NCBI GenBank assembly: GCA_023395555.1
Contig: JAEWYQ010000043.1
Location: 1 to 51,536, forward strand
Length of the DNA stretch: 51,536 nucleotides
Source of the DNA: Bacillota bacterium
GTDB lineage: Bacteria; Bacillota; Clostridia; Lachnospirales; Lachnospiraceae
Direction: 5' to 3'
Part shown: piece after piece, positions 42,881 through 51,504 of the stretch
Position numbering within the stretch: position 1 is the stretch's first letter
Layout of the letters: every line of letters starts with the position of its first letter
The notes under the pieces: model-generated
What the model saw: only the letters and a program-made list of their open reading frames with translations
What the model was told of the DNA's origin: nothing
The model's database searches: none
Program-made: the position numbers and the translations under genes

Positions 42881-43873
42881 ATGAAAACTGTGAGATGGGG
42901 TTTGATTGGTGCCGGAAATATATCCTCAAAATTTGCAAAAGCGTTAAATTCATTGGAGAATACGCAGATCACAGCGATAGCCTCCAGAGATATTGCCAGA
43001 GCCGGAGACTTTGCAGAACGCTTTCATGTGGAAAAGGCTTACGGCAGTTATGAGGAAATGGTCCGGGACCCGGAAATTGACGTGGTCTATATTGGAACAC
43101 CCCATACGGAGCATAGGGCAAATGCGAAGCTTTGTATTACGAATAAGAAGGCGGTTCTGTGTGAAAAGCCCTTTACCTTGAATGGTGAAGAGGCAAGGGA
43201 GCTGGCGGCCCTTGCACGGGAGAATGATGTATTTCTGATGGAAGCCATGTGGACGAAGCTCCTGCCCGCAACCAGGGTAGTGAAGCAGTGGATCGAGAAT
43301 AAGCTGGTGGGAGATGTGAGGTTTATGAATCTGTCCTTTGGTTATCAGGCAGAATTCGATCCTCTTCACCGGCTGTTTCATGCGGGACTTGGCGGAGGTG
43401 CTTTGCTGGATGTGGGCATATATCCCATTTCTTACGTGACCTATCTCATGGGAAGAATGCCGGATCAGGTGGTCAGCAGTGCTATTCTGGGAAGAAGCGG
43501 GGTGGATGAGATTAATTCCATAACGATGAAATACCAGGAAGGAATGCTGGCGGGCATAAGCTCGGCAATTACTGCCAATACTGGGAGTGAGGCTGTAATT
43601 ATCGGAGACAGAGGGCGTATTATAGTTCCTGATTTCTGGACTGCCGAGAGTGCGGAGGCTTATGATTCCAACGGAAAGCTGATTGATACCTTCCTGCACC
43701 CCTTTACTTCCAATGGTTATGTATATGAGGCGGAGGAGGTAAACCGTTGTATTCGCGAAGGAAGAAAAGAAAGTGATAGGATACCGCTGGCAGATACCCT
43801 GGAGATTATGCAATTATTGGATGATATCCGTGCTGACTGGGGGCTGGTCTACCCGTCGGAAGTCAGGCCGTGA
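42881..43873 (+). CDS. Gfo/Idh/MocA family oxidoreductase
   Basis: The 330-residue protein has an N-terminal Rossmann fold (GLIGAGNISSKFAKAL, then DVVYIGTPHTEH), the family EKP motif (AVLCEKPFTLN) with its likely catalytic Lys, and a C-terminal alpha/beta substrate domain (GGGALLDVGIYPISYVTYLMG). Members oxidise or reduce sugars and inositols with NAD(P). The exact substrate cannot be read. An extended -10 TGTTATAAT lies about 20 bases upstream and AAAGGAG precedes the ATG. Confidence 0.93.
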   Translation: MKTVRWGLIGAGNISSKFAKALNSLENTQITAIASRDIARAGDFAERFHVEKAYGSYEEMVRDPEIDVVYIGTPHTEHRANAKLCITNKKAVLCEKPFTLNGEEARELAALARENDVFLMEAMWTKLLPATRVVKQWIENKLVGDVRFMNLSFGYQAEFDPLHRLFHAGLGGGALLDVGIYPISYVTYLMGRMPDQVVSSAILGRSGVDEINSITMKYQEGMLAGISSAITANTGSEAVIIGDRGRIIVPDFWTAESAEAYDSNGKLIDTFLHPFTSNGYVYEAEEVNRCIREGRKESDRIPLADTLEIMQLLDDIRADWGLVYPSEVRP

Positions 43874-43943
43874 GCGGCAGGATATAGCTTAAGGCAGCAG
43901 ATGGAACAATCCAAATAAATAGTAGCAAAGGTATGGTTATAAT

Positions 43944-44528
43944 ATGCAGGAAAATGAGAAGAAGGTTGCCGGTTATGTCTTTACGGATGCCCGTGATTTT
44001 AAAGAGGCAAAAAGAGAAGAGGAGACCGTGGAGTACATCAGAGCCAACACCGATTTGAATGATTTGAATAAGGTCCTGAAGCTGTATCACAAGCTGGTAG
44101 ATAGAAGGACCTTCAAAACTGTGGTAGGCTATATGTTTTTAAAGGAGTTAAAGGGTAAGCTTATCAGCTCGGGGCTGGTAACAGAAGAGAGTCTTCCTGG
44201 TATCCGGATCAGCCCGCCGGAAGGTCTGCCTAAGGTATATAATAACACCCTGGAAAAGGACCAGGAGAAACAGCACCTGGCAATGCTTGAGGATTATAGG
44301 ATAAAGCTCAAGAATTCCAGAATTATCAGTGCGTTTCTTGCGGTAATCATTGTCATCATGATAATGATTGCCGTATTTAGCGACCGAAGCATGTTCTCCA
44401 TCTATGAGAACAAGGTCATTGACCGGTATCAAGCCTGGCAGATGGATCTGGAGGCCAGGCAGCAGGCGGTGGAGGAGCAGGAACAGGCTCTTGCGGAAAG
44501 AGAGCGGGCATTGGAGAAGCAGGAATAA
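43944..44528 (+). CDS. Membrane protein of unknown function with coiled-coil tail
   Basis: This 194-residue protein has a soluble N-terminal region of about 120 residues, one membrane helix at about 128-148 (ISAFLAVIIVIMIMIAVF) and a Glu/Gln/Arg-rich coiled coil at the C terminus (about 160-194: ARQQAVEEQEQALAERERAL). No signal sequence precedes the N terminus. I do not recognise the family. The ribosome site is weak. It lies just upstream of a two-component system, but a separate regulatory region intervenes. Confidence 0.7.
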   Translation: MQENEKKVAGYVFTDARDFKEAKREEETVEYIRANTDLNDLNKVLKLYHKLVDRRTFKTVVGYMFLKELKGKLISSGLVTEESLPGIRISPPEGLPKVYNNTLEKDQEKQHLAMLEDYRIKLKNSRIISAFLAVIIVIMIMIAVFSDRSMFSIYENKVIDRYQAWQMDLEARQQAVEEQEQALAERERALEKQE

Positions 44529-44552
44529 AAAATCAGATGTTTCTCCGGTTAC

Positions 44553-44591
44553 TTTCACAATTTCTTCATAGTTCCATGTTAATCTTATAGA
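44553..44591 (+). promoter_or_regulatory. Possible response-regulator box
   Basis: TTTCACA (44553) and CTTCATA (44564) are similar heptamers exactly 11 bases apart, with CATGTTA (44575) at the next turn, upstream of the RR/HK genes. This fits an OmpR-type autoregulatory site. Confidence 0.4.
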
Positions 44592-44620
44592 AAAGATATA
44601 TTTTATAATGGAGGTGCCGA

Positions 44621-45298
44621 ATGGATAAGCTGAAAATACTGGTGGTTGATGATGAAAGCAGAATGAGAAAGCTTGTTAAGGATTTTTTGGTGCGGAAGAA
44701 TTATGAGGTAATAGAGGCTGAGAACGGAGAACAGGCCGTAGATATCTTTTTCTCCAAGAAGGATATTGCGCTGATTATATTGGATGTAATGATGCCCAGA
44801 CTGGATGGCTGGCAGGTATGCAGAGAGATACGCCAGTATTCCAAGGTCCCCATCATCATGCTGACTGCAAAAGGCGACGAAAAGGATGAATTATTAGGTT
44901 TTGAGCTGGGGGTGGACGAGTATATCTCCAAGCCCTTCAGCCCTAAGATTCTGGTTGCCAGAGTAGAGGCAGTTCTGCGAAGGACCATAGTATCGGAGGA
45001 AGAGACCATAGAGATAGGTGGGATTCTGCTGGATAAAGCGGCCCATCAGGTTAAGATTGACGGTCAGGAGATTGAGCTGAGTTTTAAGGAATTTGAGCTT
45101 TTAACCTATTTTGTAACGAACCAGGGAGTTGCGCTGTCCCGCGAGAAAATCCTGAATAATGTATGGAATTATGATTATTTTGGAGATGCCAGAACCATAG
45201 ATACCCATGTAAAAAAACTGCGGAGCAAGATGGGGCCGAAGGGTGATTTTATTAAGACGATATGGGGGCTTGGCTACAAATTAGAGGTGGATGCATGA
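44621..45298 (+). CDS. OmpR/PhoB-family response regulator
   Basis: The 225-residue regulator has a receiver domain with DD 10-11, phospho-Asp55 (IILDVMMPRLDG), Thr switch (IIMLTAKG) and Lys in YISKPFSP, plus a C-terminal winged helix (about 130-222) ending TIWGLGYKLE. The start follows GGAGGTG. The kinase begins four bases before its stop, in the usual coupled RR-HK order. The target is unknown; the box just upstream suggests autoregulation. Confidence 0.94.
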   Translation: MDKLKILVVDDESRMRKLVKDFLVRKNYEVIEAENGEQAVDIFFSKKDIALIILDVMMPRLDGWQVCREIRQYSKVPIIMLTAKGDEKDELLGFELGVDEYISKPFSPKILVARVEAVLRRTIVSEEETIEIGGILLDKAAHQVKIDGQEIELSFKEFELLTYFVTNQGVALSREKILNNVWNYDYFGDARTIDTHVKKLRSKMGPKGDFIKTIWGLGYKLEVDA

Positions 45299-46860
45299 AG
45301 CATTCCATACGGTTTAAAATAACACTTGCCTTATCTATCATGATTATTCTGACAATCTTTATGGCCTGGTTTATTAACCGCACTTTCCTTTCGGATTATT
45401 ATGTTTTTACCAAGACCAAGAATCTGGATACGGCATATCAGCAGATCAAGGAGATTTATGATAAGGCGGAAGATGATAAAAACCTGTCAGAGACAGACAC
45501 GCTCTACATGGAACAGCTTGCATCAAGATATTCGGTGGATATCTATGTAATCAATTCCGTACAGGGCTTTATCTATCCTACCAGCCTGGGGGAACGGGAA
45601 TTGCAGCAGATGCTGACCATGCAGGCGGAATATCTGGGAGGTTTTTTAAATCCCAATGTCAGGAACCGGAGAGTGATCAAGACCACAAGCAATTATACGA
45701 TCTGCAGCCTGTATGACCGCCAGAAGGAAATAAGCTATATTGATATGGTGGGCTTTATTGATACCACAATAGAGGAATTAACAGAGCAGGCGGAAGGAAA
45801 TGCCGGGCGCCGGGCAGGGAGATCCGCGGATGATTTTAGTATCGTTCTTTTAAGAACCAATTTTGAGAGTATTGAAGAAGGAGTTTCCATTGCCAACAGT
45901 TTTCTCGCCTACATCGGTATTTTCACGGTTTTGATCGGTACCGCCGCAATGTTTGTCATAAGCAAGAAATTTACCAGGCCGATTCTGGAGCTGGCAGGGA
46001 TCGCAAAGAAAATGTCCGATCTTGATTTTGAGGTAAAATATAAGATAGAATCAAAGGACGAGATCGGCGAGTTGGGCAGGAGCATTAATATCCTGTCGGA
46101 CAAATTGGAAAAAACCATCACAGAGCTGAAACAGGCCAATAATGAACTTCTCACAGATATTCAGCAGAAAACCGAGATCGATGAAATGAGAAAAGAGTTC
46201 TTATCCAATGTATCCCATGAGCTGAAAACTCCCATTTCCTTAATTCAGGGCTATGCGGAGGGGCTGAAGGAGAATATCCATGAGGATGAAGAAAGCAGGG
46301 ATTTCTATTGTGAGGTGATCATGGATGAAGCGGATAAGATGAATCAGATGGTGAAGAAGCTGCTCAGTCTGAATGAAATCGAATTCGGCAATAATCAGGT
46401 GAATTTTGAACGCTTTGATATTGTGTCCATGATTCGCTCCGTACTAAGCGCTGCGGAGATATTGTTCCGGCAAAAGGAGGTTATTCTTCGTTTTGAGCAG
46501 ACGGAGCCGATCTATGTCTGGGCGGACGAATACATGGCGGAGCAGGTGATCACGAATTATGTAAGCAATGCCCTTAATCATGTCAGCGGGCAAAAGATTA
46601 TTGAAATCAAGCTAATTCCTCATGACGGAAGGCTTCGGGTGGCGGTATTCAATACGGGAGAGAATATTCCGGAGGAGGATCTGGATAAGATCTGGATTAA
46701 GTTTTATAAGGTGGACAAAGCCAGAACCAGGGAATATGGCGGAAGCGGTATTGGATTGTCCATAGTAAAAGCAATTATGAATTCCATGAATCAGGAATGC
46801 GGTGTAATTAACCGTCCTATTGGCGTGGAGTTCTGGTTCGAACTCGATATGCAATCCTGA
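45295..46860 (+). CDS. Membrane sensor histidine kinase
   Basis: The 521-residue kinase has a first membrane helix (about 8-28), an external domain of about 175 residues, a second helix (about 205-225), a HAMP domain (about 226-278), HisKA with FLSNVSHELKTPISLIQGYAEG and HATPase_c with TNYVSNALNHVSG, FNTGENIP and GGSGIGLSIVKAI. The ATG overlaps the regulator stop (ATGA). It pairs with the regulator upstream. The signal is not evident. Downstream is the large inverted repeat, not a normal terminator. Confidence 0.94.
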   Translation: MKHSIRFKITLALSIMIILTIFMAWFINRTFLSDYYVFTKTKNLDTAYQQIKEIYDKAEDDKNLSETDTLYMEQLASRYSVDIYVINSVQGFIYPTSLGERELQQMLTMQAEYLGGFLNPNVRNRRVIKTTSNYTICSLYDRQKEISYIDMVGFIDTTIEELTEQAEGNAGRRAGRSADDFSIVLLRTNFESIEEGVSIANSFLAYIGIFTVLIGTAAMFVISKKFTRPILELAGIAKKMSDLDFEVKYKIESKDEIGELGRSINILSDKLEKTITELKQANNELLTDIQQKTEIDEMRKEFLSNVSHELKTPISLIQGYAEGLKENIHEDEESRDFYCEVIMDEADKMNQMVKKLLSLNEIEFGNNQVNFERFDIVSMIRSVLSAAEILFRQKEVILRFEQTEPIYVWADEYMAEQVITNYVSNALNHVSGQKIIEIKLIPHDGRLRVAVFNTGENIPEEDLDKIWIKFYKVDKARTREYGGSGIGLSIVKAIMNSMNQECGVINRPIGVEFWFELDMQS

Positions 46861-46902
46861 GAGATAAAAGGTGCCGTGGAGATGCTGCTTGCGGCGGCTC
46901 CG

Positions 46903-47098
46903 GTAACAGATCAGCCAGGCGGCAGGGAGGAGAGCAGGGCGCTCCCTCACACACAGGATGGAAGACATGTGACTGAATTTGTATGTCACCAACGTACAAG
47001 CAGTTCGTCTGTGCCATACAAATCCAGTCACATGTCTTCCATACAGTGCATTACGGGAGCACCCTGCTCTCCTCCCCGCCGCCTGGCTGATCTGTTAC
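46903..47098. repeat. 196-bp fold-back inverted repeat
   Basis: Left arm 46903-46985 and right arm 47015-47098 are nearly complementary. They pair over 21 bases, then after one mismatch over most of GGGAGGAGAGCAGGG and GCTCCC, are interrupted by an unpaired 11-12-base internal loop, and pair again over about 28 bases (ATGGAAGACATGTGACTG and on). The loop is 29 bases. It contains no gene and has no T-run, so it is not a normal terminator. It may be a MITE-like element or a structured RNA. The flanks to 47260 hold no gene. Confidence 0.85.
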
Positions 47099-47260
47099 CT
47101 GCTCCCTGGCATTTTGGGAAAATTGTGTTAATTTTTGTTGCCGATTCTTGAGATAAGTGATAAGATGTTAATTATACTTCCTTGTAAAACTCCAGGTGTG
47201 CAATGATTGAACCTGAAGTGGATTTACATGGACAGAGATCTATAATTTGGAGGTTCCAAG

Positions 47261-47944
47261 ATGAAACGACAAAAGCTGATGGTCATCCTGCTTGTGATGA
47301 CAACCCTGACAGGATGTGTTCAAAGATTGGAATATACGGAAGAGCAGACGGATACCGCTGCTGAGTATATGGCAGGGCTGTTACTTAAAAGTGACAAAAA
47401 TCATAAGGTCAGTCTGCTGACTATGGATGAGATAATTGTAAATAAGCTGGAAGAAGTCCAGGACTCTGACACAGGGGAAGCTGCGGGTGACTCCAACACC
47501 TTTGAGGAAGGAGATAAGGCGCAGGAGCACTATACCTTGACGGAAGTGATCGGAGAAAAGGATTTCTCGCTGAAGTATGAGAAGTATCTTGTCACGGAAA
47601 GCTATCCGGAAGATCCGTCGTCATCTTATTTTTCAATCAATGCCAGACCGGGCAACCAATTGATTGTATTATCTTTTATTCTGACGAACGAGTCGAAAAA
47701 GGATAACAATTTGAAGCTTTCCCAGGTGCCGATCAAATATCAACTATATATTAATTCCGATAAGATATATGAACCTCCTTTTGCTCTTCTGGAAAACAAT
47801 CTGAAGCTCCTGGATATCACTCTCGAGAAAGGAAAGTCGGAAGAGGTAGTATTGATTTTTGAAGTGACGAAGGATGCAAAGATGAAGGACATTAGTCTCA
47901 AGGTAACCAGGGATGAGCGGTCGGAGACCATTAAGATAAAGTGA
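47261..47944 (+). CDS. Lipoprotein, DUF4352-like
   Basis: This protein of 227 residues has a lipoprotein signal with lipobox LTGC (Cys19), so it is anchored to the outer face of the membrane. A variable acidic part (about 55-95) precedes a beta-rich domain (about 100-225) with LIVLSFILTNESKKDNNL and PPFALLENNLKLLDITLEKG, resembling Ig-like DUF4352 lipoproteins. No catalytic motif is visible. The start follows TTTGGAGG. Confidence 0.82.
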   Translation: MKRQKLMVILLVMTTLTGCVQRLEYTEEQTDTAAEYMAGLLLKSDKNHKVSLLTMDEIIVNKLEEVQDSDTGEAAGDSNTFEEGDKAQEHYTLTEVIGEKDFSLKYEKYLVTESYPEDPSSSYFSINARPGNQLIVLSFILTNESKKDNNLKLSQVPIKYQLYINSDKIYEPPFALLENNLKLLDITLEKGKSEEVVLIFEVTKDAKMKDISLKVTRDERSETIKIK

Positions 47945-47966
47945 TTTTATGATACATACGGTTTAT

Positions 47967-48086
47967 GTTCATGATATAATAAGGCGTAGTGAGCAGTGCG
48001 AGGGGGACACTCGCACATCAAGCTTGCTTGAATCATGCGACCGGAGCGGAAGATCATGAATATGCTCTTTGTTCATGATATAATAA
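47967..48086 (+). promoter_or_regulatory. Duplicated promoter-like element
   Basis: GTTCATGATATAATAA occurs twice, at 47967-47982 and 48071-48086, each holding a TATAAT box. Between them lies a hairpin GTGCGAG-CTCGCAC near 47997. The second copy is 26 bases upstream of the PH-domain gene. Confidence 0.5.
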
Positions 48087-48112
48087 TATGCAGATGCGTT
48101 GAGGAGGGTATT

Positions 48113-48493
48113 ATGGGCTACATTGAAAGGAAGCGTATCAAATTTCTGGGGCTGCCGTTCAGCTTCACAAAATATAATATTAATGAAGATAAGATCACCA
48201 TTACTTCCGGTTTTTTAAACATTACGGAAGATGATGCATTTATGTATAAAATTCAGGACGTAAGGCTGACCAGAAGCCTGTCGGAAAGAATCTTTAAGCT
48301 GGGAACCATAACCTGCTATACAGGGGATACCACTCATCCGGAGCTTGTGTTATATCATATCAGGCATGCCAGTGAGATCAAAGATTTTATCATGGCTTCC
48401 TCAGAAGAAGCAAGACGAAAGAGAAGGGCTTTGCATACGCTGAAGATTGATGCCGGGGAATTGGATTATGATGGGCTGGATGATAATAACTGA
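48113..48493 (+). CDS. Bacterial PH-domain protein
   Basis: The 126-residue protein fits the bPH_2/YdbS-like fold: FTKYNINEDKITITSGFLNI, IQDVRLTRSLSERIFKLGTI and LYHIRHASEIKDFIM. It lacks membrane helices, unlike YdbS itself. The C-terminal tail is basic then acidic. The ATG follows GAGGAGGG; a longer frame from 48035 is not supported by a ribosome site. Function is unknown. Confidence 0.82.
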   Translation: MGYIERKRIKFLGLPFSFTKYNINEDKITITSGFLNITEDDAFMYKIQDVRLTRSLSERIFKLGTITCYTGDTTHPELVLYHIRHASEIKDFIMASSEEARRKRRALHTLKIDAGELDYDGLDDNN

Positions 48494-48528
48494 AAACCGG
48501 CAGAAGGAAATGGAACAGGGAATAAATT

Positions 48529-48563
48529 ACGACTCCCCTTTTGATTACCAAAAGGGGAGTCGT
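48529..48563. terminator. Bidirectional terminator
   Basis: ACGACTCCCCTTTTG pairs perfectly with CAAAAGGGGAGTCGT around a 5-base loop, between convergent genes. Confidence 0.9.
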
Positions 48564-48607
48564 TGTATGCAAAAAAAGCAATATTCCAGGAACTCAAATG
48601 CTGCGGC

Positions 48608-49342
48608 TTAAGCAATAACCACGTTAGGGTAATCTGCCAAATCCGGTATGGACTTTTCTGTTATTATAGTAGCATCGCTCAAGGATGCAACCTTGATCAT
48701 CGTTACGACATCATATTTACTGGAGTCAATTAAGAAGAAGGAATCGATTGACTGGTCCATGGCTATTTTTTTGATGGTATACTCATTGATGTCATGATTG
48801 GTAATACCGGCAGTTTTGCTGAAACCGTTGGAACCCAGGAAACATTTGTTGAAATTTAGGCCGCGCAGGGAAGATTCAGCTAAAGGGCCGATACAGGAGT
48901 TGGTAGACTGCTTAATCGTGCCCCCAATCATAATGCAGGGAATTTGATGTGCGACCAGATGATTGATATGATGTATCCCATTTGTTACCACTGTAATTTC
49001 ACAGTTAACGAGATATGGGATCATTTGTAGAGTCGTACTGGACGGGTCTAAGAAAATAACATCGCGTTCCTGGATATAAGTACAAGCCTTTTGTGCTATC
49101 TTATTCTTTGCTTCCTTATTCAGATTCAATTTAGTACTGATACTTAACTCTGTATTCTTTCTATTAAGCTGTACTCCCCCGCCATGAAGGAGATTTACCT
49201 TACCCAGTTTTTCCAGCTCTCTTAAATCTCTTCTTAAGGTAGAAAAGGATGTATCTAAATGCTTGATCAGTTCATCCATATAAATAATATCTTTTTCTGT
49301 GAGCAAACTAATAATCGTTTGTTGTCTAATTGCAGGAATCAT
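48608..49342 (-). CDS. DeoR-family transcriptional regulator
   Basis: The 244-residue regulator has an N-terminal DeoR winged helix (about 1-55: TIISLLTEKDIIYMDELIK, then TLRRDLRELEKLGKVNLLHGG) and a DeoRC sugar-phosphate sensing domain (about 70-240: VIFLDPSSTTLQMI, TNGIHHINHL). It is divergent from sucrose phosphorylase, so it probably represses that gene in response to a sugar phosphate. The ATG at 49342 is used since TGGGAGG lies just upstream. Confidence 0.93.
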   Translation of the reverse strand: MIPAIRQQTIISLLTEKDIIYMDELIKHLDTSFSTLRRDLRELEKLGKVNLLHGGGVQLNRKNTELSISTKLNLNKEAKNKIAQKACTYIQERDVIFLDPSSTTLQMIPYLVNCEITVVTNGIHHINHLVAHQIPCIMIGGTIKQSTNSCIGPLAESSLRGLNFNKCFLGSNGFSKTAGITNHDINEYTIKKIAMDQSIDSFFLIDSSKYDVVTMIKVASLSDATIITEKSIPDLADYPNVVIA

Positions 49343-49527
49343 GAAAAAACCTCCCATTTACCTATTCGTATAAAAATATATTTTCATTATATATGAAGCT
49401 TCAATTTTTGTAAACTATTTTTGAAAAAAAGTGAACAATTATAAGAATTAATGATATATAGCTTTGAGAAGCGGATTTTATAATCGAATAATTGGGGATC
49501 GAATTAACAGCGCTCAAAGCAAATATA

Positions 49528-49559
49528 CAAAAACAATCAAATAAAATCAAAAACAATCA
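49528..49559. promoter_or_regulatory. 12-bp direct repeats, likely DeoR operator
   Basis: CAAAAACAATCA occurs exactly at 49528-49539 and 49548-49559, a 20-base period, between the divergent deoR-type and sucrose phosphorylase genes. A palindrome TGAAGCTTCA lies at 49394-49403 nearer the regulator gene. Confidence 0.55.
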
Positions 49560-49577
49560 GTAAAAATCATAATAAGC

Positions 49578-49606
49578 TTGATGTAATATCATTACTGTAT
49601 TACTAT
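49578..49606 (+). promoter_or_regulatory. Promoter of sucrose phosphorylase
   Basis: TTGATG (49578-49583), 17-base spacer, TACTAT (49601-49606), with a leader of about 12 bases to the GTG start. Confidence 0.65.
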
Positions 49607-49624
49607 TAAAAGTGCAGGCCAACC

Positions 49625-51064
49625 GTGAAAAATAAAATTATGCTGATTACCTATGCGGACAGCTTTGGTAAGAACCTGAAAGAATTAAAGGAAATGCTGG
49701 ATACTTATTTTAAAAGGGAAATCGGCGCAATCCATATTCTGCCCTTTTTCCCTTCCTCCGGTGACCGGGGATTTGCGCCCCTGACCTATGAGAAGGTAGA
49801 CCCGGATTTCGGAACCTGGGAGGATATCGACGCAATCGCTGAGGATTATGAGCTGATGTACGATTTTATGATCAACCATCTCTCCAGAAGAAGCGAATAC
49901 TTCCTGGACTTCATCGAGAAGCATGAGGATTCCGTCTATAAGGATATGTTCCTGAGATTTCATAAGTTTTGGCCCCGGGGAGAGCCTACGCCGGAGGAAG
50001 TGGCGGTATTGAACAAAAGAAAGCCTCACGCTCCCTGTGTGGATATTACCTTTGCGGACGGAACCGCCGAGAAGATCTGGTGCACCTTTGGCGAGGAGCA
50101 GATGGACCTGGATATGAATTCGGATATTACCTGGGAATTTGTAGAGAGATCCCTGGAATGTTTAATGAAGCACGGCGCATCCATGATCCGTCTGGATGCC
50201 TTTGCATTTGCCACCAAGAAACTGGGAACCTCCTGTTTCTTTGTCGAGCCTGAGATGTGGGAGTGTATGAAGCGTGTGCAGGATATTCTGGACCGGAATA
50301 ACATCCCCATGCTCCCGGAGATCCATGATCATTATAAAATACAGCAAAAGATCGCCGGCCATGGCTATTATATCTACGATTTTGCATTGCCGGTGCTGGT
50401 TCTTCATACCATTTATACCGGCAGCGGCCAGCGTCTTAAGAACTGGCTCAGGATGTGCCCGCAAAAGCAGTATACAACCCTGGATACCCATGACGGTATC
50501 GGAACGGTGGATGTAAAGGACCTGTTAACGGATGAGGAAATCGATGCGGTATGCAATAAGACCCTGGAGCGCGGTGCCAACTTCAAGATGGATTACAGCG
50601 AGAAGGCAAAGGATAAGCCTGTGGTATACCAGATCAACTGTACCTATTACTCTGCCGTAGGCAGCGATGAGGCCTATCTGTTATCAAGGGCCATTCAGTT
50701 CTTTGCACCGGGAATTCCCCAGGTATATTATGTGGGACTTCTCGCCGGGGAAAATGATTATGAGCTTATGGAAAAAACGGATTTCCCCAGAAATATCAGC
50801 AGACATAATTATACTGCAGAGGAGATCAGGCAGGAGGTGGAAAAGCCCGTTGTAAAGAGGCTGAGCGCGCTGATGCGTTTTCGTAATGAATATCCTGCCT
50901 TTGAGGAGGAATGCATTGTTGAGGATACGCAGGATGATGTACTTATCATTCGAAGGATAACCGGAGATTATGAAGCTGTATTGTCTGCCAATTTGAAGGA
51001 TTACAGCTTTACCGTTTCCTACCGCAGCCCCCTGACGAAGAGTATGGAAACTTTGGATTATTAA
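49625..51064 (+). CDS. Sucrose phosphorylase-like GH13 enzyme
   Basis: This 479-residue protein fits GH13 subfamily 18. It starts MLITYADSFGKNLKELK, has AIHILPFFPSSGDRGFAP, DFMINHLSRRSEYF, the nucleophile region ASMIRLDAFAFATKK, the acid/base Glu in MLPEIHDHY and the third acid in LDTHDGIG. Sucrose phosphorylase converts sucrose and phosphate to glucose 1-phosphate and fructose; close relatives act on sucrose 6-phosphate or glucosylglycerate, so the substrate is not certain. No signal peptide is present. Start is GTG with a weak GCAGG site. The divergent DeoR gene is its likely regulator. Confidence 0.9.
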   Translation: MKNKIMLITYADSFGKNLKELKEMLDTYFKREIGAIHILPFFPSSGDRGFAPLTYEKVDPDFGTWEDIDAIAEDYELMYDFMINHLSRRSEYFLDFIEKHEDSVYKDMFLRFHKFWPRGEPTPEEVAVLNKRKPHAPCVDITFADGTAEKIWCTFGEEQMDLDMNSDITWEFVERSLECLMKHGASMIRLDAFAFATKKLGTSCFFVEPEMWECMKRVQDILDRNNIPMLPEIHDHYKIQQKIAGHGYYIYDFALPVLVLHTIYTGSGQRLKNWLRMCPQKQYTTLDTHDGIGTVDVKDLLTDEEIDAVCNKTLERGANFKMDYSEKAKDKPVVYQINCTYYSAVGSDEAYLLSRAIQFFAPGIPQVYYVGLLAGENDYELMEKTDFPRNISRHNYTAEEIRQEVEKPVVKRLSALMRFRNEYPAFEEECIVEDTQDDVLIIRRITGDYEAVLSANLKDYSFTVSYRSPLTKSMETLDY

Positions 51065-51090
51065 ATGAAGCAGGAAGCTGGAGGCTGGAG

Positions 51091-51281
51091 ATGATCAGGA
51101 GAAAGCTTTATATGATAGGAAATCCCCATATTGACCCGGTGCGGTTTTGGAATTGGGAAGAGGGCATGCATGAGGTAAAGGCAACCTTTGCCTCTGCAGG
51201 AAGGAAGAGCTGCTCTTTCCCTTTGGTTTTGGTTTGAGCTACACCATATTCGCCTATAGCGGCCTTATGAATGAGTTCTGA
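51091..51281 (+). pseudogene. Fused remnant of GH38 mannosidase and GH3 glycosidase
   Basis: From the ATG at 51091 the first 35 or so residues read LYMIGNPHIDPVRFWNWEEG and HEVKATFASA, the N terminus of a GH38 alpha-mannosidase (zinc motif HxD, with Trp of HIDPVW changed to Arg). From about 51204 another frame reads LFPFGFGLSYTIFAYSGL, a hallmark near the C-terminal side of GH3 beta-glucosidases, and stops at 51281. A deletion has joined the ends of two glycosidase genes. Neither part is functional. Confidence 0.75.
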
Positions 51282-51331
51282 TAAAAAAGTTTAAAAAAGT
51301 ATAAAAAGCGAAAAAAAGTTTAAAAAAGCAG

Positions 51332-51454
51332 TTGACATTTTCGATTTAAGAAGGTACAATGAAATCCGCCGCTGAGAAATGGCAGTCGCTCCACAGAAAA
51401 AGATTTTAAAAAATGAAAAAAGTGGTTGACATAATAAAGCGGATGTGATAAACT
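51332..51454 (+). promoter_or_regulatory. Tandem rRNA-operon promoters P1 and P2
   Basis: P1 is TTGACA (51332-51337)-17-TACAAT (51355-51360). P2 is TTGACA (51426-51431)-17-TAAACT (51449-51454). Tandem strong promoters about 94 bases apart, with AT-rich upstream runs, are typical of Firmicute rRNA operons. The region 51282-51331 is A-rich UP-element-like sequence. Confidence 0.75.
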
Positions 51455-51504
51455 AAAAAAGTTGACGGTAAAACGAGAAACAAGAAATTAATCGTCGACA
51501 AAAG

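Noticed and set aside
51462..51490. Third rRNA promoter TTGACG with AAATTA
   Set aside because: The -10 match is poor at the right spacing, so only P1 and P2 are called.
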